62,000 bases of DNA. Source: Mesostigma viride (taxonomy: Eukaryota > Streptophyta > Mesostigmatophyceae > Mesostigmatales > Mesostigmataceae). The position numbers were made by a program, and so were the translations under genes. Positions 44,399 to 54,734 of the stretch are shown piece by piece; the stretch's first letter is position 1, and every line of letters starts with the position of its first letter. The DNA lies in assembly GCA_009746045.1 (NCBI GenBank), contig RPFO01000022.1, forward strand, positions 3,274,678-3,336,677, in the 5' to 3' direction. The notes beneath the pieces are model-generated. The model did no database searches. It had not been told where the DNA came from and saw nothing but the letters and a program-made list of their open reading frames with translations.

Positions 44399-46335
44399 CC
44401 GTATCAAGGAGACAACCATGCAGCGCCATCAAGCAGCCCCTGACCTGGCGGTGCGGGAGCTTCTGCTGGCATTCTGCAACCGTGTTCTGCTCTCTGATGA
44501 ACCTCCGCCTGCTGAGTGGCAGACCGCCATCCGAGTCATGCTGTACAAGATTAGGGCTCTGCTGCTGACCGCGATAACTATCGGGGTGTCTGCCTCGATC
44601 CAGATCACCGCGCTGAAGGTCTTCATGCGCATGATGCTGCACAGGCTCGATCCGCGCCGCGCTGGAGCCACCCACACCTGCCGGGTGAGTCTCATGCAGA
44701 TGGGTTTCCCTCGTAGTCGTAACACTGTCATGGCTGTATTTGTCGCACGCCGGCTGATGGAGGAGGTGGCGTCGCATTTGCCCTGACGGCTTGCCTCTGG
44801 TCTTCATTTTTGTTGACTATATCAAGGCCTTTGACACGGTCCTCTGGGAGGCTCTTTGGGCCATCCTAGCTCTGGATCGTGTAGTAACCACCAGCGTTTA
44901 TTGCTGCCATTCATCGGCTGTACGTATTAGGGCTCACAGGCAGTATAGTGCGGACTGCATATAAGGCACTATTCCACCATTCCCCCTTCACCACGGGGTG
45001 TGGCAACTGGTTGTAAGGTCCTGTCCCCATATATCTGTTCTTCATTATTGTCGTGGATCACGTCATGCGCCGGGCACGTGCCGTGCGCGCTTTACTGCTC
45101 TCAATTAAGGGGTTCGAGCCCGGCTCGGACATCCTTACTGAATTAACGATTGCGAACACGGCGGCGGTGGCCCTGGTTACCGCCTGTCCGACCTGATTTA
45201 TGCGGACGATATCACCCTCATCGGGCGCCCCGAGCACATAATTTCATACCTGACTGCATGGACGCGTGTCTAGGCGCGGGCGGTGGGGAATTGTCCGGAG
45301 ATTAGTATCAAAACTAAGCCGGGCGCTGGTGATTGGGGCTACCTGAGCTGAGCCCCTCCGAGGCCGGCCCCGGCCGCTCGACGTACGGGACGTAGGTCCC
45401 GTTCCGTGATCACTTCAAACTGCTGGGGTCAGCATCCTCCCCGACACCGCCGACGATGTGGACATCCGCATCGGCCTGGCCTTAGTAGTGGGTGAGGCTT
45501 CGTTCGCTCAAAACCTACTGGCACTCGAAGGACCTGCATCATGCAGGCAAGCAAGCACCGCAAGCGAATGCTCTTCAAGGTCCTGGTCGATCTCACGGTG
45601 CTTACGTATGGCGCCGAGGCATGGACACTCACGGACACGCTGCATGGCCGCCACTGAGGCTGGACGGCACGGCTTACAGGATGCCCCTGAATGTAGGGCT
45701 TTAATTCGACACATAGGTCATTATAGAGTCTTTGTATCAGGGTACGCCTCGCATTTCGGACGAGATTGGGCAGCGACTAGTAGTATAGGATAGCATTTGT
45801 AGTAGGACATCTTGCTCGCACCAGTCAGGTAGTAGACACCGCCCTTGGTCTGGCCGGCCCCATGCGGCGGCTTGGCCAACCATGCAGGGAGGCACATCCT
45901 GACCTGGCCTGGCCCCAAGGACATTCCTAGAAAACTGGGTAAACCTGCATGCCATGAACTGAACTACACACCGATGTTGCTGCGGCATATGGCCGACCTA
46001 GAGTGGTCCCAGCTCATATGCAGTTTGAACACTGCATTCACTCCCTCTCTCTTGCTTGGACTGCTATGCTCAGGACAAGAAGAGGTGCATGGCAGACGAT
46101 TAATTATATATCCAGGCTCACACGCCAGCCCCTGTGGACAACCCACCCACCCACCCAAGAGTCGAAGGGGCGCTTTGCCGCTTTGCTGAGTAGAGTTGCT
46201 AGGGTTTTCTAGATTAGATCAGCTTAGAGTTAGCTTAGTTCGGTTTCGCGGCTTCGCCCACCTTGACCATCCATCCAGCAAGGGAATATGTGCTACATGA
46301 TCTCCCAACGGAGGACCACATGTGTCATAATTACT
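44399..46335 (+). pseudogene. Decayed LINE reverse transcriptase
   Basis: Successive plus-strand frames carry LINE reverse-transcriptase motifs in order: 'AFCNRVLLSDEPPPAEWQTA' (44465-44530), 'SASIQITALKVFMRMMLHRL', 'QMGFPRSRNTVMAVFVARRL', motif A VDYIKAFDTVLWEALW (44818-44865), the YADD box in LIYADDITLIG (45199-45210) and the C-terminal LTYGAEAWTLT (about 45600). Stops and frameshifts separate them, so the copy is dead. It ends near 46335 with the terminal phrase GGGAATATGTGCTACATGAT (46284). Confidence 0.75.
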
Positions 46336-46379
46336 GAAATGTAAGTTAATATAATAAGCAGCGGCACCTGCAGCTAGTA

Positions 46380-47165
46380 GCTGGGCACTTAGCTCGATCG
46401 CACCAACCAGGTAGACACCTCACGTGGCCCCTCCGCAGGGCTGCGCCCCGGTCAGCCGGGCAGGCACCTCTTCACGTGGGCCGGGCCCAGCCAGGTTAGA
46501 CGCGCCGCAAGGCTTGCACCTTCAAAGAGCAGCTCGTAGAGGACATGGCCCGGGGCCTCTATAGGCCTCTCCGTGATTTGGAATTGCTGAAAGATGATGG
46601 ACAAGGCCAAGTGGGCTCAGGTCATACAGTAGAGGACAATAACGGCCCGGCCCTGCAGTGGGGAAGCCGCGCATAATTGCACACGTGGGAAGTGCTCATG
46701 GGCATGCTAGACAAGATCGACCCCTAGGGTCGCGGGCACCATAATAGATATAGAGTATAGGACTGTTTTTGTAGAATAAGCTTATAATAAGACCCGGCGG
46801 TAGGATTGTGTGTACCCATCCATCCATCCATCCATCCATCCATCCATCCATCCATCCATCCATCCATCCATCCATCCATCCATCCATCCATCCATCCATC
46901 CATCCATCCATCCATCCATCCATCCATCCATCCATCCATCCATCCATCCATCCATCCATCCATCCATCCATCCATCCATCCATCCATCCATCCATCCATC
47001 CATCCATCCATCCATCCATCCATCCATCCATCCATCCATCCATCCATCCATCCATCCATCCATCCATCCATCCATCCATCCATCCATCCATCCATCAGGG
47101 TCATTAACGCTCGATCCGTGACTCCCCAACGGGAGCACGAGTATTTAATCATTTAATATATAGTC
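46380..47165 (+). pseudogene. Second LINE 3' fragment with (ATCC)n
   Basis: 46380-46520 resembles 45815-45930 (CACCAACCAGGTAGACACC... with a Pro/Gly-rich reading), so a second, related LINE end starts here. It passes through the (ATCC)n array at 46816-47096. It ends with the phrase GATCCGTGACTCCCCAACGG (47113), comparable to 10590. No frame is intact. Confidence 0.5.
46816..47096. repeat. (ATCC)n tetranucleotide array, 281 bp, perfect
   Basis: About 70 uninterrupted ATCC units. It is flanked on the left by TGTACC and on the right by the LINE terminal phrase, the same setting as the three-unit version at 10561. Confidence 0.99.
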
Positions 47166-47990
47166 AAGTTAGAGGGGGATATATAATACGACGCAGTCAC
47201 GTGTCTATTCATTAATTAATTAATATAATTCGGCCTCATCTGAGCTGTCCTCTACTGTAATGGCAGACAAGGCGGGGAAGAGGCGCGTCACCCACCGAGG
47301 GAAGAACGCCTGCATGGCGTGACCAGTACTAGTAGAGCTTCCAAGGGCTGCTACCGCTTGCCAGTGGCATGTCCCTTGGTTTGTTAGTTCATGCGTGCAC
47401 GCGTTAGATACATGAATTAATTAAACTCGCGCTCCCGTTGGGGAGTCACGGAGCACCGAAGTGCTTTTCATCCCAGTGTGTGTGCGCAACAGGAAGAAAT
47501 TAGGGGCAGAGACCCCCTTTCTCCTCATTCATGCCAGAGGCATGCCACAGCTAGCTGCAATCTCGGACACGATAGACGATCCGGCAAGTTCTGTGGGTGC
47601 AATAAGAACCATGTGAGGATATCATAACAAGGGGTGTGGGCCAGTAATCTGATCATAGCCAGCTAGGACGTAGCATGGCTGTACAACTTAGGGCTAAGCT
47701 AAGGAAGGCTATGGCTGCATGGTTGTGTACCGTGTGTTAGCGGTGCACGTGACGAGGTATGGCGGCACATGCAGCTAGGCAAACATTCTAGCCATGGATG
47801 CCATGGCGGCAGTGCCAGGGGCAAAGCCATATATGCCCCTAATAAATCTCAGGGATATGTGCTACATGTACTCCCCACGCACGGAGTTATGTTCCTACTA
47901 ATTAATTAATTAATTAGTAGGAACATAGTACTTAGGCGGCAGTGACTACCAATGAATACAAGCTAGGGCTATTCTAGCCCGCAGGGGCCG
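47166..47990. other. LINE end fragments, no gene
   Basis: An inverted terminal phrase (GCTCCCGTTGGGGAGTCACG) lies at 47430-47455. A plus-strand LINE end (GGATATGTGCTACATGTACT, 47851) followed by an (AATT)n palindromic tail (47900-47925) is also present. Confidence 0.5.
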
Positions 47991-47994
47991 GGCG

Positions 47995-48320
47995 TCCACA
48001 TCGTGTGGTTGATCATCAGGTCCCCACCCCTCCAGTATATACACCTTGGGCTTCTGGGCCGGTCCTGCGTGGCGGACTGGATATTGCGGCCACCTGAGGT
48101 CGCGTCGCTGCTGCTGCTGAGCGGGGGTCAGGTCGTCGTGATCCAGCGTCCAGGTTCGAGGTCGTGCAACCTCTTGCGACGAGAAAGGAACCGCTGGTAC
48201 AAGTCCTCAGGGGAGGGGAAGGTGAGCAGGACTGGTGGGGGAGCCGCCTTGTCCCGTGAGTGGGGAAGGCGGTGGCACCCACGCAGTTCTACCTCACCTA
48301 CTAACAGGCCCATGATGAGG
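47995..48320 (-). pseudogene. LINE ORF1-like fragment
   Basis: The minus strand reads 'VELRGCHRLPHSRDKAAPPP', then 'VLLTFPSPEDLYQRFLSRRK' and, after a frame break, 'DLTPAQQQQRRDLRWPQYPV'. This is the general pattern of an L1-type ORF1 nucleic-acid-binding region (conserved His-Arg-Leu, 'F..PEDL', 'LTP.Q...R..L'). A diverged second copy of the middle part lies at about 48910-49010. Confidence 0.4.
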
Positions 48321-48401
48321 GTAAGGAGCTGGTCCTAGAGCTCGTCGGCAAGGTACATGGAACATATTAGATTAGATACATGGAATTAACAAGCCACGGG
48401 C

Positions 48402-48652
48402 CACGAGCCACGTGCGAGCCACTCGAGCCACGAGCCACGTGCGAGCCACTCGAGCCACAAGCCACGCGAGCCACGAGCCACGAGCCACGAGCCACGAGCC
48501 ACGAGCCACGAGCCACGAGCCACGAGCCACGAGCCACGAGCCACGAGCCACGAGCCACGAGCCACGAGCCACGAGCCACGAGCCACGAGCCACGAGCCAC
48601 GAGCCACGAGCCACGAGCCACGAGCCACGAGCCACGAGCCACGAGCCACGAG
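48402..48652. repeat. (CACGAGC)n heptanucleotide array
   Basis: About 30 CACGAGC units, with variant units (CGTGCGAGCCACT) at the left end. Unit length 7 keeps frames open on both strands (SHEPRAT, LVARGSW); these are not genes. Confidence 0.98.
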
Positions 48653-48699
48653 ATATAGCCATGGCTATAACAGCGGAGCTCATAATTTTCACGTTTGGG

Positions 48700-49505
48700 C
48701 ACCAAATTCGGCCGTGAATATCACAATAGCTTCGTCTTTCTAAGACGCAAACGCTGATTAGGCTGGGGGTGCTGGTGTTGCTGGGGCAGGGGTCGCCTGC
48801 CAGCTGGTGCTTGTGGTCAACATAGATGACCGCCCGGCCCCTTTCAGTACATCAGCTTCTTCCCTGCGCTGCGCCGGCTGGAGCCGGCCGGAGGTAGGTC
48901 GGCTATACATATGAGCTCAGTCCCGTCGCCGTTGTTGCTGTGCCAGGGGCGAGTCACCGTCCAGCGTGTAGGAGGTCCCGATCACGAGCCGCTTGCGACA
49001 CTTGAGACACTGTCAGCAGCAAGTGTCTGCCATGGATGTACTCAAAGGTGTGGAGCAGCGGGGGCGGTCCAGCCTTCAGTTACCGTGCGAGCCTAGCTGG
49101 GATCTCGAGAAGGCGACCTCCAGCTTCGACCTCCAGCTTGAGCTCACCAATTAGGGCCGTGGGGGCAAGAATGTTGTTTTCAAATGCCTTGGCAATTGCT
49201 TAGTCCATCAGTCCAATCGGGGTTAATGCTCCGTTCACGTTGACTCCGTCCCCAACGGTAGCAGTGACGTGTTCATTATTTATAAATTAATCATTTCCGG
49301 CACGATCCACCACATGCACCAATTGCTCATGCATCGATCATGTAGGTCTTCCTACAGACATCATGCCTGAGCCCGCCATGACGGGCGCGCCGGGCTTGAT
49401 CCGCGGTCGTCACGCCTAGTTCAGTTCATTCAGGTCTATGCAGACCGCCAGACTCATTGGCCTCTCAGTCTAGACCGCTGATACGGCTCTGACATCCTCT
49501 CAAAC
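48700..49505. other. LINE debris, no gene
   Basis: It includes the second ORF1-like remnant (about 48910-49010) and another LINE terminal phrase at 49215-49260 (GGGGTTAATGCTCCGTTCAC). Confidence 0.45.
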
Positions 49506-50201
49506 TGTAGCAGTTACGCCGTGAATGTCGATCTTACGTTTCAGTGGCCTCAGCTTTTCCGAAACAGTCCGTGGTTACGCCGGGCTGTGGGCTTTCCTAG
49601 GCTTACGTGTAGTTAGGACCTTTTTGCCGGTACGGGTTACCCGGTCGGCCGGTCCAGCACTTGACGTGGCAAGTGTACAGTAGTGTCTGTGGTTCGGTGC
49701 AGTCGCGCCGCGCTGCGTACTTTAGCAGTGGTCCAAGGGTTATCCTTTGTGTACTAAGTGAGAAGTAGCGGACCGGTGTGTGGTTCCCACATGCTGAGGG
49801 CCAGTGTCGGCCCGAGCGTGTTCAGTTTGCCCGTTGGTGATCACTGATGATGACATTTATGCACTTTCTACCCCTCGTGTTGGCACTCGGCATGTGTCAT
49901 TATGGATTGCCGGTAACTTAGTGGGGGGGATAGCTTGGGTCACAGCTTGTTAGTAGGTGTTTTCCTTCGTAATCTCCTGAATTGAATAGGTCACGGCATA
50001 ATTGGTTTATGGCATATTATAGTTATGCATATCGGTAAATGCATAATAGTTGAGATCTGAATCGTCGCGTCCGACTTTCGCACAGAATGAGCTCCTCCGT
50101 CAGCGGTAGCCGGCGGCCTCACTAGCTTAGGTAGAATTAGGCGAGGTTCTTTAGTAGGTCGGGTCGTGGGCGAGGAGGCGGTTGTATCTCACGACGTAAC
50201 A
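49506..50201 (+). repeat. Diverged solo LTR related to the gypsy LTR
   Basis: In plus orientation it follows the gypsy LTR from start to end: CTTTCCTAGGCTTACGTGTAG (49589 onward), GGTTCGGTGCAGTCGCGCCG (49691), AGGTAGAATTAGGCG (50129) and the end ACGACGTAACA at 50191-50201. It is roughly 120 bases longer and clearly diverged. No coding region or partner LTR is nearby and no target duplication is obvious. Confidence 0.8.
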
Positions 50202-51919
50202 TGCAACCGCGACGTTCAATGGACTCGGCGTTTCGGAAACGCCGAGTCGCCGACCATGGCAATCATGATGCGCCCGGTCGTCGGCCGGCCCAGGAATAAT
50301 TATGACGGTTGTCTCGGAACTGGACGGTATTTTTTCCACGTACTAACAGGGGGGGTGTAAAAAAACAAGAAAATTTACACAATGCTGGATTCGAGTACAA
50401 TCAATGCAGTAGATCTCGCGAAAACAAGTGCATGTTTGCCACTGGTCGCAACCCCGGGTGGTCTCTAGGTTAGAAGTTACAGAGCCTCAAAAACCGTTAA
50501 CTTAAAGGGTAGGTAGGTAGGGTGCCGGGCCGATATGGGTTTTATGTATACAACAAAACACTTGGATTTTCTGCTAGCTCCCTGTATGGTCGGAATTTTG
50601 ACACGGTTTGACGGACAAACTGATAGCACTCACAGCGAGCTGAACCCAAATCTGCAGTCAAAATTTTGGCAGGTACCATAGAGGGGGGGGGGGTTGCCCG
50701 CAAGATGGTGCTGCCCCTAGGCCGGAAGTATGCTGCCGTCTGCCACCATGACTACAAGGCTTCGGCTATCCAGCGCCTGGCCGTGCCGTGCCAGTATCGC
50801 GTCGCGCCGGCCAATGACACATTTTAGAAAACAGGAATTTTCCCATATGCCAATATCAGTATCATGAAGCTCATTCATGATGATGCTCATGAAACGGTAG
50901 AGCTCGCGGAGCTGATCATCTTGCTCCCTTGGGCGACCCCTATAACCCTTGGGACCTCAGGGTTTTGCTAGGTATACTAGCGCCTACATGCTAGGTACAA
51001 GAGTGTAGGTAGGGTCCAAGGGCCAACTTTTGGAAAATTTCAGCATTAGAGTCTGATATTTTTGTTTCGGACCCCCCCCCTGTACTAACTTCAGTTTATG
51101 TGGCGGACGCCGTTGTCAATCGCAATGCTGAACCCCCCCCTGGGCACCGGGGCCGGGCCGCTGTGTCGCCCGGGCGGCCGCCGACGTGCGGCATATGACC
51201 AGCCCACGGCAGCGCAGCCCCGGCTGTCCCGCACTGACTTGACGCTGTGAGCCAGTTGACCTCAACCTAGTGAATCTACCTCAACCTTGACCTTTCCCCG
51301 CCAGCGGTGAAGACGCAATCACAACATCTTGAAGACCGCATATCCTACTGTATCACAGCATGATTCGACGTTATCCGAGTGCCGGCCACTGAGGCCAACA
51401 AGCTCAGGCACGACGGAGTGGTTACTCCGTACCACTCCGTTGACAGCAAGGTATATGCTGCCAAATGCTTCGCCTTGTGCCCACATTCTGGCATCTGCAT
51501 CTGAGATTCTGCTCTCCTGCAGGCTGCAGGCATCTGCTGCCATAGCTCCCAGTCGCGCTATGCGACCACACATCCCGCGGGAAGATGCACGACGGTTAGT
51601 AGTCGGTTACTGGTGCCAAGATCGCAAGGTGGCGTGCCTTGCGACTATACTGGACTAGTGGCGCACCCTTCGTGCTTGTGGCCTTTTCGTCGTCGGAAAA
51701 ACAGGCGCAAACTGCAGAGGACACGCTGTCACTGGCCACACGCTCAACCTGCGGGCCCTTGCTTGATTTTAACCAATTTCGTTCACGGTGCGTGGTAAGC
51801 TTGGGGCGAATGCGGGGTTATCGAGCCGGATGCACTACAGCCCCTGTCGTGGGACGCTTTCATGATAGGCCCATGCGTGGCACCTGTTGAGCTGGACGCT
51901 GGATTGCTTTCGGGGGGGC
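50202..51919. other. Region upstream of the phosphatase gene
   Basis: The phrase GGCGTTTCGGAAACGCCGAG at about 50227 is a near-perfect palindrome. C-runs and G-runs occur near 50680, 51070 and 51135. No gene is recognised. The promoter and 5' UTR of the downstream gene should lie at the right end, but no TATA box is evident. Confidence 0.4.
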
Positions 51920-54646
51920 ATGGCAGCTGTTGCTCAGGTAGCTAGCTCTTCTCTATTGCACGCGCAATCACGGCACATTTTTTCTCGCGATGCCCGTGTG
52001 CATCTGAAGCCCGCTTCATTTACACGCTTGCTGGCAGGCTGTCCCAGGGTTGGGAACCCTTTCTCGCATGTGCGAGCAAGCCGGGGTCTTGCCCTGAAAG
52101 CAAGAGAATTTCAGCTAGTGGCTGCAAAAGCCGTAGCTGCTCCAAAAGATAAGGAGAAGGCAAAAACTAAGGAGAAGGCGAAGAAAGGAAAGGCGAAGAA
52201 GGACAAGGTTGCTCTACATAAGAAGAGGCACAGCAAGGGCAATGCGAAACGTAAAGCTGCGCAGATGAAGCCGTCGTCCTGCGAGATTGATGGAGCAATC
52301 ATTGCCGAGACACCGGATGCGCAGGAAGAGATTGTGCTCACTCCGGAGGGTGTTCCCCTCCTCGGACCTCCGCATGCAGTCTTGGACGACGCGGAGCTGA
52401 AAGACGAAGGAAATTTGATTATCGTCGGGGATGTACACGGTGAGTTGGAGTGCGACGCTTCCGTGTTAGCAGCCCATTTTAGCATGCTTTTTTTATTCAC
52501 GGTGCGCGAAATGCCGGATAAATCGCTTGTACGGAATTGGGACGCCTTTTGCGACAACACAACCTACCTCATCCTTGGCAATGGAGGTGGCGGGAATTCA
52601 TCTGTTTATAGCAGTTATGCAACTTTCGTAGAGGTAGGGAATTTTTTTGTTCGATGAGACATACCCTCGTGTACTTTTCATGGTCAAGTGATGGATAAGG
52701 AGTTATACTAGGAATTGGGCATGATGACCCTTCTTCCCTGGCATCCGCTGCCTGGAGGCAGTCTATGGCCGATCATGTGTAATTAATCTTAAAAGTGTTT
52801 CATTTCGTCTCAGTCTGCAACAAAGCATCAGTGGTAGTTGAATTTATTTACTGTGCTTGTTTGCCGGAATTTTTTCGTCTCTCCACTATTGATGCCTTCC
52901 TGCTCCCATTTAATTTATCCTGGCTTTTGTACCATCAAACCCCCAACCCCGGTCTCAATCCAGGGTGCTTTAGAGATTGAAGCTGGTGCTCTCCTTGCAC
53001 ACCGCTGCTTGCCCCACATAGTCTTTTTTCCCTCTTTTTTCCGGCAACTCTTTTTCCCACCCCACCTCCACCCCAGGGCGCTACGAGGAGATGATGCTGC
53101 TGCTGTCCTCACCTTCACTTCTCCCCATGCCTCCCCTCCCCCTCCTCTGGTTTAGTCACTGCCCTCTTCCCCTTGACCCCAGGGCGCTACGAGGAGTTGA
53201 TGCTGCTGCCTTCGTCACCACACCGTCGCTTGCCCTGAATCCCCTTTGCTAGTGTGTTTTCCCTTTCCTGGTACTTGTTCCCCCCTCCCTACCCCCAGGC
53301 TGCTACGAGGAGTTCATGATGCTGCTGGAGGCGTGCCACTACAACGCCAACGCGGACGTGGTCGTCTGCGTGGGGGACCTGGTCAACAAGGTGGGTTCGT
53401 TAACAAGTTGGCAAGGTGGGTGATGGTAACAGGGTGACTGGGTCAACAAGGTGGGTTCGTTAACAAGTTGGCAAGGTGGGTGATGGTAACAGGGTGACTG
53501 GGTCAACAAGGTGGGTTCGTTGACAAGTTGGCAAGGTGGGTGATGGTAACAGGGTGACTGGGTCAACAAGGTGGGTTCGTTGACAAGTTGGCAAGGTGGG
53601 TGATGGTAACAGGGTGACTGGGTCAACAAGGTGGGTTCGTTAACAAGTTGGCAAGGTGGGTTATGGTAACAGGGTGACTGGATCAACAAGGTGGGTTCGT
53701 TAACAAGTTGGCAAGGTGGGTTATGGTAACAGGGTGACTGGGTCAACAAGGTGGGTTCGTTAACAAGTTGGCAAGGTGGGTGATGGTAACAGGGTGACTG
53801 GATCAACAAGGTGGGTTCGTTAACAAGTTGGCAAGGTGGGTTATGGTAACAGGGTGACTGGGTCAACAAGGTGGGTTCGTTAACAAGTTGGCAAGGTGGG
53901 TTATGGTAACAGGGTGACTGGGTCAACAAGGTGGGTTCGTTAACAAGTTGGCAAGGTGGGTGATGGTAACAGGGTGACTGGGTCAACAAGGTGAGTGGGT
54001 GAGCAAGGTGCGTTAAGTTAACAAGGGATGAAAGGGTTTAGTCAACAAGTTGGGCAAACCATGTGACTTGGTCAACCAGGTGAGGCCTCAGTGCCAGCTG
54101 GCCCTCGCCCCCATCGCACCTTGGGTTCTCGTCAACAACCTGGGTGAAGAAGGTGATGGCTGCCAGGCGACCCTACACTTCCACCCTGTAACCCTCGCCC
54201 CGCTCCCTGCGCCCCTCGCCCTTCACCCCTCGCCCCTCAGCCCGCTCCGCTCGTGACATGCACTTGCATTTTGACTGCCACTGGCACTCGCCTTTGCTTC
54301 CAGCATGCGTGCTTGCTGTGCTTGCTCCATTCCTTGTCCGTTGCCTTGCCCCATTCATTGTCCATTGCCTCGCCGCGACACATGTTCCCATCATCCCAGC
54401 GTTGGAAACGTGTGCTTGCTAATTGGAGCGCGTTCTTGCTTATGGATCACTTTTTATTCTATCATTGTCCTTGACTCTCCCTTTCTCCCTCACATGCTGC
54501 CACGGGTCTCAGCCTCTCTTCTCTGTTTAATTCACCGTCTTGACCTATTCTCCTATTTTGTTCAACTTTCTTACGTAATCCTGTTCGTCCATGCTGCTCT
54601 TTTTTTCGTACTTCCGCTCGGTCCCACTCCCCTCTCCCCCGCGCTC

Positions 54647-54677
<31 letters not shown>

Positions 54678-54686
54678 TCACAAATA

Positions 54687-54734
<48 letters not shown>

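Noticed and set aside
48367-48717. Frames reading SHEPRAT and LVARGSW repeats
   Set aside because: They are translations of the (CACGAGC)n array, not proteins.
51887-51919. Upstream extension of the phosphatase start to 51887
   Set aside because: The codon there is TTG; the first in-frame ATG is at 51920.
53339-53989. Minus-strand frame of 216 residues with a 20-residue repeat
   Set aside because: The minisatellite unit is 60 bp, so any open frame stays open. It lies antisense to an intron of a well-supported gene.
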